From Candidatus Thorarchaeota archaeon (GTDB taxonomy: Archaea > Asgardarchaeota > Thorarchaeia > Thorarchaeales > Thorarchaeaceae), in contig RDNZ01000021.1 in NCBI GenBank assembly GCA_011364905.1, positions 1 through 47,185 of the forward strand: a stretch of 47,185 nucleotides of DNA, written 5' to 3'. The notes beneath the pieces were generated by a model. The model saw nothing but the letters and a program-made list of their open reading frames with translations, was not told the origin of the DNA and made no database searches. Below are positions 26,342-35,175 of the stretch, one piece after another. Within the stretch, counting starts at the first letter, position 1. Every line of letters begins with the position of its first letter. Position numbers and translations under genes: made by a program.

Positions 26342-29300
26342 ATGAGCGAAACAAAGGTGAATATCGAGTCGATAAGACTGGGGAATTTCCTGTCCTTCTA
26401 TACAGGGACCGTTGAGTTTGATAAAGGGCTCACCGTATTGGCAGGACCAAATGGCTCTGGCAAGACTTCGATATTTCATGCATTAAAATTCGCACTGGGA
26501 TCGAATCAGAGGGAGAATCGTTATAGTAAATGGAGTGATTTCATCCGTCACGGAGCGAGTACAGCTGAGGTGGAGATTGCTGTTCGAGTGAATGGACAAA
26601 GTCGCAAGTTCTTGAGACGCATTGACAAGGATGGCATCCCTCGTGCATATGCAGATGGAAAGCGTGTAAAGGCTGCTGAGCATAAACAGATGATTAGTGC
26701 ACTAGGTTTGGAAACCGATAATCCTCTCGTCTTTATGCCGCAAGAGAGAATCAATGCTATTCGTGATATGGATCCGTTTGAAGTCAGACGCTTGGTTGAA
26801 GAAGGGACTGGACTCGATATACTTAGAGACCGGATTGGACTTCAAGAAGCGGAGGTGGCACAGAGTAGACAGAAACTCGATGCAGCTCTCGCTGAGTCTA
26901 GAACTGTGGAGAGAGAGCTTGAGTTACTTCAGCATGATTTGTCTCGACTAGAGAGAAAGAGAGCGTTACAGGAACAAGAGAGAGAGTTAGAAGAGGAACT
27001 GAAATGGGCAAGCTTTGATGATTTAACGGAACGAATCCAACAAACAAAAAGTGAGAGTGAAGCAAAAGAGTCCGGGCTTGTCAATGTGCTGGAAGAGCAA
27101 AGTGCATTTGAAGAACAGATTTCAGAGCAAGAGAATGCGCGTACAGAATTGGAAACCAAGTTGTCTGGTCTGCAGACAGAAGTTGGCAGAATTGATGCCA
27201 AAATTGAGGAGGAAGAGAGAAATCTAACAAAGCTCAAAGGAGACTCCAAGAAGTACGTCACTGAACTTCATCAGCTCGAGGGCAACATTAAAGCTGAAAC
27301 GCGAAAAGAAGAGAAGCTAGCGGAAGATCTCGAACGAGTTTCTGCAGCCAGAGAGCAATATATGGATCAGCAAAAATCGCTTCGAGTAGAATTAGCTGAG
27401 CTAGAAGAAGAGCGAACTCGAATACGAGATGAACTCGCTGCATTTGCAGAGTGGAACACAAAGAGAGCTGAAGCTCATGGTCACTACAAGGCACTTCAAG
27501 CGGAGATTGAAGGAAAAGACCTTCTCATGAGGAGCCTCCGCGAACGGCTACAAATTGAGGAAGCGGAACTTCAAGCGATAGAGAGCAAATGGTCGCACTT
27601 GTGGGACAAGATAGAGAACACCGATGCAAAAGAACTGGAAGGGAAGAAGTCACAGTTAGAGCGAGAGATTGCTTCTCTCAATGAAGAAAGATTCAGAAGA
27701 ACGAGTTTAGTGGCGCAACTACAGAAGAATATCGATGATATCAAAATAAGACTCTCTGAAACATCCAAACGAATACCAGAATCTGTCAGAGATTTAAGCG
27801 GTGCAATCGCGGAACACAAATTAGGATCAGTCAAGGGACCCATCATCACTTTATTCACAGCTGATGATAGTCTTTCAGCTGCGATAGAGGGAGTACTTTC
27901 AGGAAACCTTCCATTTGCATTTGTTACTACGGATTATTCTGACTATCAGTTGCTGCTTAAGCTCCGCAATCAAGAAGAGGCACCATCGCCTATCATCTTT
28001 TTGAGAAATGAAAATCATGTAGATAAACCGGTCATGCCTCAGGGGGCAGGAATCGAGGGCTGGTTGTGGGACTTACTCACAGCAGAACCTGAAGCTCAGT
28101 TGCTCCTACGTGAAGTGTTCGGAGATTTCGTTTTGGCAAGAAACTCGCAAACAGCATCTAAAGTCGCAACGAAGCACAATCTGAGAGTAGTAACTAAGAA
28201 TGGATTTGTTACAATACCAGATGACAGTCAGATTGTTAGTCACCCGAAAAGCGAGCCATCTGGTATGGTTTCCACTGCGCCGCTACAAGATAGGATGGAG
28301 AGAATGGAGAAAGAATTGAAAGTTGAACGCCAGCGAGTCACTGAAATCATGACAAAACTCGAAAAGCTCTCAAACGACCGAGAAGAAACATTGGATTTGA
28401 TAAGCCAGATGACCCGTTGGGGGTCCACATGGGAACGTAGGCGGACACTGAATGAGAGCATCCCGGAACTTGAGGAGAGAATAGTATCCATTGATGACGA
28501 GCTGAAGGCTCTGCAGCATAACTATGGAAAAGCTGAGAGAGAGCTCAGAAAGCTTGACAGCACACAACCTCCAGAACGGAGTCGGTTGGTGGGAGAGGAG
28601 TCAGCGATTCGAACAAATTATCGACGCCTTCAGAGCGACTTGACCAAGGTTGACAACAAAGCACATGCATCAGAGAGAGATGAAGAATTCAAACGTCAGG
28701 AATTGAAGAAGGCAAAAGAACTCATCATAATGTATTCTGATAGTCTCACAGATTTGCGTAAAGAAGTCAAAGAATCCAAAGATGCAACCTCTTCAATTCT
28801 CGAGAAGATAGAACTAATGCAAGAAAGCAGAGAGAAGACCGAGAAGTATCAAGCAGAGATAAAAGATGAACTCGCAGAGATTCGGACTAAAACTAGAACG
28901 CTAAGTGAGCGTCTTGTAGAGTTGAACCTTCTCATAAAGAATCGACGACTCGAGGTTCTGCAACTAAAAAGGCAACTGACAAACCTTCAGTATGATCTTG
29001 AAGTGATTGAACAAGAACTACAGGGAAAAACAAGACCAAGGAGCATTCGTGCAATTGATCCAGTCCGAAGTGAGCTTGTGAAATTGCGGCACATACTAGA
29101 TGATTATCAAGATGTTTCAGAAACAGTCGCACATACTGAAAACCTATTGAAAGGCAGACTCGGAGAGCTTGTTGAACGGGTTTCTGAGCTGAGTGAAGAA
29201 CTTGACGAAGCAGAGTCTGCAGTCAGGAACATAAGAGAGCAGTATCATAATGGCATGAATGCAACCCTTCGAAATGTGGAAAAAGGTGTGAATCAAGTAT

Positions 29301-29710
29301 TAGGACGTGTGCAGTTTCCTGGTAGCGTCCAGTTTAGACTTGCCTTGAGAGATGGGAGATATGGGGTTGAGTTCAAGTCGAGGATTAAGACTGAGGGCTT
29401 TGGTGACATCAGTGCTGGTTCTGGTGGCGAAAGGTCACTCATTGCTATTGGCTTGATATTGGCGCTGCAGAAGTTCAATCCGGCCCCGGTCTATGTTATG
29501 GACGAGGTTGACACATTTCTTGATGCTACTAACACCGAACTCGTAAGTCGGCTCTTTCATGACGCCTCACGCCGCAGTCAATTCATAATATTAACACCAG
29601 CTAAGAGCACTCATCTTCTAAAACATGCCGACAAGATACTGGGAGTCGTGTCCCCAAATGGTGTGGACCCCTCGGTGATAATCGAAAGTCCAAAATTCAA
29701 GGCACAATAA
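26342..29710 (+). CDS. smc: chromosome segregation ATPase SMC
   Basis: A 1122-residue SMC ATPase that organises and segregates chromosomes. The N-terminal head has Walker A GPNGSGKTS (35-43) and the Q-loop region FMPQERIN. Long heptad-rich coiled coils flank a hinge at about 490-630 (LGSVKGPIITLF to GIEGWLWDLL). The C-terminal head has the signature SAGSGGERSL and Walker B VYVMDEVDTFLDATN. No zinc-hook CxxC is seen, which separates it from Rad50. The signature's GSGGE and the GKT instead of GKS in Walker A are slightly off the SMC consensus. ScpA follows after 12 bp and the ATPase-dead AAA gene precedes directly. Confidence 0.94.
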   Translation: MSETKVNIESIRLGNFLSFYTGTVEFDKGLTVLAGPNGSGKTSIFHALKFALGSNQRENRYSKWSDFIRHGASTAEVEIAVRVNGQSRKFLRRIDKDGIPRAYADGKRVKAAEHKQMISALGLETDNPLVFMPQERINAIRDMDPFEVRRLVEEGTGLDILRDRIGLQEAEVAQSRQKLDAALAESRTVERELELLQHDLSRLERKRALQEQERELEEELKWASFDDLTERIQQTKSESEAKESGLVNVLEEQSAFEEQISEQENARTELETKLSGLQTEVGRIDAKIEEEERNLTKLKGDSKKYVTELHQLEGNIKAETRKEEKLAEDLERVSAAREQYMDQQKSLRVELAELEEERTRIRDELAAFAEWNTKRAEAHGHYKALQAEIEGKDLLMRSLRERLQIEEAELQAIESKWSHLWDKIENTDAKELEGKKSQLEREIASLNEERFRRTSLVAQLQKNIDDIKIRLSETSKRIPESVRDLSGAIAEHKLGSVKGPIITLFTADDSLSAAIEGVLSGNLPFAFVTTDYSDYQLLLKLRNQEEAPSPIIFLRNENHVDKPVMPQGAGIEGWLWDLLTAEPEAQLLLREVFGDFVLARNSQTASKVATKHNLRVVTKNGFVTIPDDSQIVSHPKSEPSGMVSTAPLQDRMERMEKELKVERQRVTEIMTKLEKLSNDREETLDLISQMTRWGSTWERRRTLNESIPELEERIVSIDDELKALQHNYGKAERELRKLDSTQPPERSRLVGEESAIRTNYRRLQSDLTKVDNKAHASERDEEFKRQELKKAKELIIMYSDSLTDLRKEVKESKDATSSILEKIELMQESREKTEKYQAEIKDELAEIRTKTRTLSERLVELNLLIKNRRLEVLQLKRQLTNLQYDLEVIEQELQGKTRPRSIRAIDPVRSELVKLRHILDDYQDVSETVAHTENLLKGRLGELVERVSELSEELDEAESAVRNIREQYHNGMNATLRNVEKGVNQVLGRVQFPGSVQFRLALRDGRYGVEFKSRIKTEGFGDISAGSGGERSLIAIGLILALQKFNPAPVYVMDEVDTFLDATNTELVSRLFHDASRRSQFIILTPAKSTHLLKHADKILGVVSPNGVDPSVIIESPKFKAQ

Positions 29711-29722
29711 GAGTGAATCATC

Positions 29723-30382
29723 ATGAGTGAAAACGAGAGTCTTGTAAGAAGCGTCTTCAACATGGTGCAAGCTGTACGTGCAGGCGAAATTGATCCACTC
29801 GATCTGAAACTAACGCAAGCTTACAAGGATCTCCAAGAGTTAGTTGCCAAGATTGACAGTAAAATCGATATTGATGAGATGCTCAATGAGATTCTCGGCG
29901 ACAAGGTCAATCGGGTTCAGGAACTTGCCAGAATCCTTGCGGCACCGGAGGTGTATGTAGGTCGATTAAAACAGCTGTCGATGAGAGAGTTGGCCAAACT
30001 AATGAAACCGGAGCAACCAGTTGTTATTGGACACCTCGAACACCACTCGCTAGAGGATTCGCTCAATCGAATTGTGACCTTGATCGATGCAATGTCAAGA
30101 GAACCAGCCAAGGAGTCTGTTCCGAGCATTGCATCGCTACCAAATGGATATGCACTTGACACTGAGGATTCTGTCTTTCTAGATGACTTGGAAGAATTCT
30201 TGGCAACAATTCCGGAAGGAGAGAAAATCGGGTTTGATGACTTGATAATGTCTGATGAATTCGACATATTTCTAAGGAGATTCCTCTACGTTGTGATTCT
30301 TGTTTCTAAGGGACGGCTGCATTATGATTCTGTTTCTCGTGTGGTATGGAAACCACTAGTTTCTGAGATTGATACTACGTGA
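29723..30382 (+). CDS. scpA: kleisin, segregation and condensation protein A
   Basis: A 219-residue kleisin that bridges the two heads of an SMC dimer. The N-terminal helices with GEIDPLDLKLTQAYKDLQEL match the ScpA neck-binding region; the middle (about 100-160) is a linker; and the C-terminal FLRRFLYVVILVSKGRLHYDS is the winged-helix part that binds the SMC cap. Located 12 bp after smc with its own weak SD. A strong hairpin follows the stop. The usual third subunit, ScpB, is not adjacent; a candidate is at 33161. Confidence 0.88.
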   Translation: MSENESLVRSVFNMVQAVRAGEIDPLDLKLTQAYKDLQELVAKIDSKIDIDEMLNEILGDKVNRVQELARILAAPEVYVGRLKQLSMRELAKLMKPEQPVVIGHLEHHSLEDSLNRIVTLIDAMSREPAKESVPSIASLPNGYALDTEDSVFLDDLEEFLATIPEGEKIGFDDLIMSDEFDIFLRRFLYVVILVSKGRLHYDSVSRVVWKPLVSEIDTT

Positions 30383-30390
30383 ACAAAAGG

Positions 30391-30429
30391 AGTTGAGGCC
30401 TGTTTCTTGATTAAACAGGAACCTCAACT
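30391..30429. terminator. 15-bp-stem bidirectional terminator between scpA and the MFS gene
   Basis: AGTTGAGG plus CCTGTTT pairs with AAACAGG plus CCTCAACT around a 7-nt loop, with only a 2-nt AA bulge. It begins 8 nt after the scpA stop and overlaps the last codons and stop of the convergent MFS gene, so one structure can serve both transcripts. Confidence 0.7.
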
Positions 30430-31751
30430 GCAATCTCGGGTAATTCGATTTCCTCTTCGGGTTGTTCACTCTCTAACTTACTATGGAGATTAAGTTTAGC
30501 CACAGCAAAGAATCCAAGAACTGAAACCAGGACAAGGGCGAAAGCAGCTCCTATCATTGGAGGACCAGTGGATGCAGCAGCTTCAGCCCAAACGCCGCCT
30601 ATCCCCATGCCCACGACCTGTACGGCAGTGAAGACAACGTTGAGCAACGCAAACACACGGCCGCGCAGTTCATCCCGTACTAGTTGCTGCAAAAGGACTG
30701 TGAGGGGGATATCTAGTATAACATCCACAGAACCGATCATGGCCCACGACAGCATAACTGTTACAAGATCGAATGCCAGGACCATGAAGAAGACTGCAAC
30801 TCCTGCAAGGATACCAGCCCCAGCAATGAGATATAGTGGTTTGTTGATTTTGGTCTTCCGACTGAAATACAATGCAGCAGCTGCCCCAGATGCTGCTCCT
30901 GCACTCAAAACCAGTCCGATTTGTGTAGCCCCCAGGGCAAGCTCACCTTCAAGGTAGGGTATGAAGAGAGCATTTAGAATACCAGAAGAAACGGCAAGAA
31001 GCATTGCAAATACAAATAGGAAAGAGAGTATCGAATTTCCGATTACGAATTTGGCTCCCTCTTTTATCTGCATCATGAGTGACTCTTTACTCTGAAGGTC
31101 GTGATCAGGAACAAGATCAGTGGCAATCATACTGAGTGCAAGCGCTGAGAAGACAAATGATGCAGAGTTGATTGCAAATGCTGGAAGATAATTCGGTGCA
31201 AGGAGTGCAACAAGGATACCACCAACTGGAGGGACAACTAACTGAACAACTTGGAATGTCATCTGAGATAGAGAGTTGGCTACTACTAGCTCATCACCCT
31301 CAACAAGATTGGGGATTGCTGCACTCCTTGCTGGAAAGAACCAAGCATTAGCGGTGGCATAAACAAAAGTGAGGAGGTACACCCAGTAGATTGCGGGGAA
31401 GAAGGTAGGAAAGTACTCTGTCAAAGGTATTAGAATAATGACGGTTGCACGCGTGATATCGGAGGCAACCATAATCGTCTTGCGATTCCAACGATCAATA
31501 TACACACCAATTGGACCTGCAAATGCAACCACTGGAATAGTCTGAGCCATTGCTAGTATTGCCATAGCCATTGGAGATTGTGTCAGGTCGAAAGCATAGA
31601 ACATGAGTGCCAGAGTAGCAATTGCTGTGCCAATGTTTGAAACCAATTGACCAGACCAAAGAAGTGAGAAGTCTCGATGAGTTAGAACTGATCGGAGTCC
31701 TTTGGATTCACCACTATCCTCGAGTCCTTGAGAGGTGACAGCCTCAGTCAT
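30411..31751 (-). CDS. major facilitator superfamily exporter
   Basis: A 446-residue transporter with twelve predicted helices, no large loop and an acidic C-terminal tail. The N-terminal LLWSGQLVSNIGTAIATLAL and the loop IGVYIDRWNRKTIMV (the MFS signature D-R-x-x-R-K) match the EntS/MFS_3 group, which exports siderophores or drugs; the substrate is not known. The SD AGGAGATG is about 9 nt before the ATG. Its last codons form part of a terminator hairpin. It is a single-gene unit with a long upstream regulatory region. Confidence 0.88.
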   Translation of the reverse strand: MTEAVTSQGLEDSGESKGLRSVLTHRDFSLLWSGQLVSNIGTAIATLALMFYAFDLTQSPMAMAILAMAQTIPVVAFAGPIGVYIDRWNRKTIMVASDITRATVIILIPLTEYFPTFFPAIYWVYLLTFVYATANAWFFPARSAAIPNLVEGDELVVANSLSQMTFQVVQLVVPPVGGILVALLAPNYLPAFAINSASFVFSALALSMIATDLVPDHDLQSKESLMMQIKEGAKFVIGNSILSFLFVFAMLLAVSSGILNALFIPYLEGELALGATQIGLVLSAGAASGAAAALYFSRKTKINKPLYLIAGAGILAGVAVFFMVLAFDLVTVMLSWAMIGSVDVILDIPLTVLLQQLVRDELRGRVFALLNVVFTAVQVVGMGIGGVWAEAAASTGPPMIGAAFALVLVSVLGFFAVAKLNLHSKLESEQPEEEIELPEIAVEVPV

Positions 31752-32554
31752 TCATTTCATCTCCTGAAATAGTTACGAGCCAAGGCATCAGTGGTTTGCA
31801 CTGACTTGGCTTCTCTCCATACGCGAGGTTTCCCATCGATTTTCGCTAGAGCCATGTTCTTCACCTTTGTACTGTCATGTACGCGTATGCGAGTGCTTCC
31901 GCTGTTTGCACATGCGCAAATACAGTTTCATCAAAATGACGAGCCATTCGACGATCATTAGTTTGTTTCATTTTCTTTCACACATTCCAATAGATTGGTC
32001 ACAGGATATGCTGCTTCTGAGAAGAACTGACCACATCTCTGACCACTCCGTGACCACGAGAGTCACCATCGGGTCTGAGCAGGGCCAAATCGAGTTTCTC
32101 AGAGAATTATTCAAACACTTCACCGCACAACTGTAAGGTAAGCGTAAGAGAGTGCGTCAGTGCTTGCGACTGACTTCTTGTTCTTCAAAACAGATGTTGT
32201 TCGTGAGTTAGTTGTTAGAGCCATGATATTTCACAAGAATTAGTATTCAGATTCAGTATATATAGCGAAGCCACTTGTGAGGGTCACCAGAGGGAGTCAC
32301 ATCTTGTGACTAGGTGAATGGATAAATGATAAGATAGGAAATTCGTCTGTGGAGTGTATTTCCAAAGCAGACAGAGCTGCCAGCTTATTACTTGTTCATT
32401 AATGATGGCTAAAGCAGGAAGAGAGGAACTATTCTCCTTGAAGTCGGTCGTTCATATCAATATCAACTGCTAAGTAGAATGACATTCTTATCTCAAAGGT
32501 TATATGATAATTAACTATAGTTATTATTCAAATAGAGTATTGGAGACATCATTG
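31752..32554. other. long intergenic region with repeats but no convincing gene
   Basis: About 800 bp between the divergent MFS gene and the helical protein gene. It holds three TGACCAC direct repeats at 32028, 32040 and 32051 (spaced 12 and 11 bp, about one helical turn), a TATA-like GTATATATAG at 32257-32266 followed by alternating GTGA/TCAC sites, and a second TATA-like GTTATATGAT at 32499-32508 suited to the 32555 start. An 89-codon frame at 31867-32136 has no homology that I can see and no SD. Confidence 0.5.
32257..32311 (+). promoter_or_regulatory. TATA-like box with palindromic GTGA/TCAC sites
   Basis: A TATA-like ATATATAG is followed 12-20 bp later by GTGA-GGG-TCAC (32277-32287) and then a perfect 17-bp palindrome at 32295-32311 with arms AGTCACA and TGTGACT. 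Both sit where the transcription start would be, as expected for a repressor. No gene starts nearby downstream, so either a long leader or an unrecognised RNA is made. Confidence 0.4.
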
Positions 32555-32968
32555 ATGCAAGACTTCATCAAACAACTGGCTGATGCTCCGAGTGAAAAGA
32601 GAATTCAGGCAATCAATGAACGCTTGAAAGCCCTAATAGCTCAGAGTGAGTCAGAAAGAATTGAAACGATGAAAGGGTTAGTCATGTCTGTGTCTGAACT
32701 ACCTGAGAGTAAGAAGGCACAGTTCATTTCTGATCGTACGTTGTGCATATCACAACTGCCCACCACTCAAATGGCGGCCATCATGAAATCAAGAGCTAAG
32801 CTCTCATCGCTCATCCCGACAGATGTGAATGAGGCGGACATGAAACAGACATTCATGGTCCTGAAGCAGTGGCCAGAGGAAAAACGCAATACATTCATTC
32901 ATGAGATCAAACAAGCATATGAGATTGCGAATGTCAAATTTCCTGCAATGGAAGCAGCCATGAGCTAG
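32555..32968 (+). CDS. small all-helical protein of unknown function
   Basis: A 137-residue soluble protein, almost entirely helical, with short repeats built around MSVSELPESKKAQFISDR and a similar ISQLPTTQMAAIMKSR, suggesting a helical-bundle or repeat scaffold. ATG 32555 is chosen because a TATA-like box at 32499-32508 overlaps the longer start at 32504 and would give a roughly 25-nt leader; GGAG lies 10 nt before the ATG. No family is recognised. Confidence 0.6.
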   Translation: MQDFIKQLADAPSEKRIQAINERLKALIAQSESERIETMKGLVMSVSELPESKKAQFISDRTLCISQLPTTQMAAIMKSRAKLSSLIPTDVNEADMKQTFMVLKQWPEEKRNTFIHEIKQAYEIANVKFPAMEAAMS

Positions 32969-33160
32969 TGATCAACAAGTGCTTCACCTGATTCATTCAA
33001 GATCAGGTGGAGCATCTAATTCTTCATTTTTCATTTGTTTGTGAACCGCTTTTGTCAAAAACATATTGGAGAACATCCCAGCACAGGCCGATTCAGAAAA
33101 AGCGCTTGGTTGCGTTAAGAAGCCATACTTTATAGAGTGATGGTCTGGAAGATACTCATA

Positions 33161-33655
33161 ATGAACGAATACGCCACGCTGGTCAAACTCCTCACACGTA
33201 CGGGTAATCCTATTGGTGCGAGTGTAGATGACATGCTTGATGCACTGGGACTTCCAGAGGACTTAGGAAGAGATACGCTTTATCGTCGGTTGAGTGAGTT
33301 GTATTCAAGACTAGAACCACTAGGACTCACAATTAAACACAACCCTGTTAGTGGTGTATTCTATGTAGATACAGCTTTACGGTCAGAGAGTTCTACACTC
33401 CCAGACCGGTTGGCTGCAACGCTACTGATTGTGATAACCCTCGCGTATCAAGAGGGCGGATGGGTTTCTTTCGATAGAGTAAAGGAGTTTCGTAAAAAGA
33501 GTATGAAAGGAGTCATGGAAGATCTTCGAGAGTTACAGAATCAAGGCTACATTGAGTTAGACCAATTGGGGAAGAGAGCTCGTCTAGGTCTGCGTGTACC
33601 ATTTGAGATAGATTATGAGGCTTTCTTCCGAGAACTGGTATCGGAGAAGGAGTAA
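33161..33655 (+). CDS. tandem winged-helix protein, ScpB/KITE-like candidate
   Basis: A 164-residue protein with two winged-helix units. The first (about 1-75) has MNEYATLVKLLTRTG, a helix pair and the beta wing GLTIKHNPVSGVFYVDT. The second (about 80-145) has LPDRLAATLLIVITLAYQEG, a short recognition helix and QNQGYIELDQLG. This order, and the LAATLLIVITLAY helix opening the second unit, resemble ScpB, the KITE partner of SMC-ScpA, although pairwise similarity is weak. ATG 33161 is chosen because TATAGA at 33129-33134 predicts transcription start at about 33158, giving a leaderless message. The longer GTG form at 33137 would start before the message. A plain DNA-binding regulator is the alternative. 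Confidence 0.55.
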   Translation: MNEYATLVKLLTRTGNPIGASVDDMLDALGLPEDLGRDTLYRRLSELYSRLEPLGLTIKHNPVSGVFYVDTALRSESSTLPDRLAATLLIVITLAYQEGGWVSFDRVKEFRKKSMKGVMEDLRELQNQGYIELDQLGKRARLGLRVPFEIDYEAFFRELVSEKE

Positions 33656-33718
33656 TCCAAATTAGACAGCTTCGTTAGTTTTATCAAGGCTCCAACTTAC
33701 GACAATTTGGTCGGAATC

Positions 33719-34078
33719 ATGTCACATAGACGTTCACTAAGATTCGCACAAACGACCTGCCCGATCTGTGGCAGTAAGGAAGTCGCCCGCGATGACCACA
33801 AGGGAGACCTCCTCTGCACAAACTGCGGTCATATCATTGTCCGGACTGAAACAAGAGCAGTAGGCAAATTCGATATTGCACAGCACTTGAAAAGGAACGG
33901 AAAAATGAACTTTGCCAATCTGCAAAAAGCCACTGGAGCTTCAGAAGACAAGCTACTAGGTGTGCTCTACAGTATGGTGGAGATGGGATATCTCTCTGAG
34001 ATTCAGGGAGTGTATTCTCTCACCAAAAAGGGGCAAAGATGGTACCGTCAAAGGCTTGGGCAGGAATGGGGATACTAG
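33719..34078 (+). CDS. zinc-ribbon plus winged-helix protein, TFIIB/TFE-like regulator
   Basis: A 119-residue protein. The N-terminal zinc ribbon (CPIC-x16-CTNC, about residues 14-36) has the TFIIB-type pattern including a following GH. A helix-turn-helix unit follows (FDIAQHLKRNG, FANLQKATGASEDKLLGVLYSMVEMGYL) with a wing EIQGVYSLTKKGQRWY. It is too short for TFB or TFE, so a small transcription regulator or accessory factor is likely. ATG 33719 is preferred over TTG 33707; an upstream TTTATCA near 33680 would give little or no leader. T-rich sequence with eight T follows at 34116-34123. Confidence 0.75.
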   Translation: MSHRRSLRFAQTTCPICGSKEVARDDHKGDLLCTNCGHIIVRTETRAVGKFDIAQHLKRNGKMNFANLQKATGASEDKLLGVLYSMVEMGYLSEIQGVYSLTKKGQRWYRQRLGQEWGY

Positions 34079-34104
34079 TCCCTTATGGGGCATCCCTTCA
34101 CTTT

Positions 34105-34123
34105 AGTGGACACTATTTTTTTT
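34105..34123 (+). terminator. poly-T terminator after the zinc-ribbon gene
   Basis: An AGTGGACACT near-palindrome followed by a run of eight T at 34116-34123, about 40 nt after the stop codon. It fits the U-rich type of archaeal termination. Confidence 0.45.
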
Positions 34124-34202
34124 AGATTCGTGCACATGCCAATAATTAGTCAATTTTTCCTAATGAATTAAGTTTAAATGCGGTTGATTTTCTGAGCATC
34201 TA

Positions 34203-34318
34203 GGGATTCGATTCGTCGATTTCTATAAATCTTCAATCTCCCTCCTACCACGCGATTATCGTGCTGCGTTAATACCAGCACGTTCACACACACCGAATCG
34301 GATCCTCTCTTCTGTTTT
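34203..34318 (+). ncRNA. structured small RNA candidate, element 1
   Basis: Seen directly: arms 34204-34215 and 34294-34305 form a 12-bp stem with one G-U pair. Inside lie a 5-bp hairpin (34218-34231) and a 7-bp hairpin with CGTGCTG / CAGCACG arms (34260-34282), and between them an unpaired core at 34231-34259 that is nearly identical to the core of element 2 at 35193-35223. A TATA-like TTTAAAT at 34173-34179 is about 27 nt before the stem, and the 3' end is T-rich (34305-34319). The core contains TCCCTCC, a perfect complement of the SD GGAGGGA of the membrane protein gene starting at 34644. It is not a tRNA, 5S, SRP or RNase P RNA by any feature I can see. A trans- or neighbour-acting translational regulator is inference. 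Confidence 0.6.
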
Positions 34319-34643
34319 ATCTAGTTCCAACGATTTGCTGCACTGTTCCAACAGTCGAGCCGATGCCTGTCATTGGATTCTAGATACCCACCTTCACAAA
34401 GACAGGTTTCATGGAGGAGTTAAAATCACACATATCCTCAACATGCCTTAGTGCGCTTGTCAAGATCCACTGTCAACTATGAAAACAGTCGGTCTCAAAG
34501 GACGTTCCCTCAAAAACATGATTGCACCTTTATAGTTAAACAATACAGGATTAAGTGACATGGATATCTACCATCATCAATAGTCCCATAGAAAATATAA
34601 GAGGGGCATGGGCTACAACTAGCATCTAATGGAGGGATGCTAT
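34319..34643. other. intergenic stretch before the small membrane protein
   Basis: About 325 bp without a supported reading frame. It ends with a TATA-like AAATATAAG at 34593-34601, which suits a transcription start near 34625 and a short leader for the membrane-protein gene. Nothing else was identified. Confidence 0.4.
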
Positions 34644-35024
34644 TTGAAATTAGAATTCGACACACTTGGGGTACTATTGCTTATTATTGGCGATTTGATT
34701 ATGATTGCTATTGTCCTACCGTTGGTCTTTAGTGTGAGAGGTTTGGAGTATCAGCCCCTCGCAGTAAGATCAATTGCACCAGTTCTCATATTCCTGGTCT
34801 TTATGTTTCTCTTTCGACCAACAGCTAACAAACCTCAATTCGTGATAATCAATGGAGTGATATTCCTAATCCTGTCGATTGTATCACTAGTCTTCGCACC
34901 ACAAGAGGCAGTTTTGAATGGAATCGTTAGAATCGCATACTATATCGGAGCAATAGTTTCCACGGGTGGGTCAATAGTATTGCTCTACAGTAGAGTCATC
35001 AAACGTTCCACACCAACGCCGTGA
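34644..35024 (+). CDS. small four-helix membrane protein
   Basis: A 126-residue integral membrane protein with four predicted helices (about 8-30, 45-62, 68-88 and 100-120) and a short basic tail, which suggests the C-terminus is cytoplasmic. The TTG at 34644 has SD GGAGGGA at 34631-34637 with ideal spacing, so it is preferred to the ATG at 34629, which lies within or before the SD. A TATA-like box lies at 34593. The protein is not recognised. Its SD and start are complementary to the core of the RNA element just upstream. Confidence 0.65.
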   Translation: MKLEFDTLGVLLLIIGDLIMIAIVLPLVFSVRGLEYQPLAVRSIAPVLIFLVFMFLFRPTANKPQFVIINGVIFLILSIVSLVFAPQEAVLNGIVRIAYYIGAIVSTGGSIVLLYSRVIKRSTPTP

Positions 35025-35175
35025 CGAACACAGCAGTAAAATGGCGACAATGGACTGCAATTGCCCTATTCGTCCAGTTTCAGGGCATCAGTTTGAAAAA
35101 TGAGCTCGAACACGCATTGTTTTTTTATTTTCCTCTAGAGTAATCCTTAATATACTATAGAACAACCCTATCTTA

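Noticed and set aside
26342..29710. Rad50 instead of SMC
   Set aside because: The Walker A GKT is Rad50-like, but there is an SMC-type hinge and no CxxC zinc hook, and ScpA follows.
31867..32136. 89-codon reading frame upstream of the helical protein gene
   Set aside because: No SD, odd Cys/His-rich composition, no recognisable domain, and it runs through phased TGACCAC repeats that explain its repeated TDH/SDH residues.
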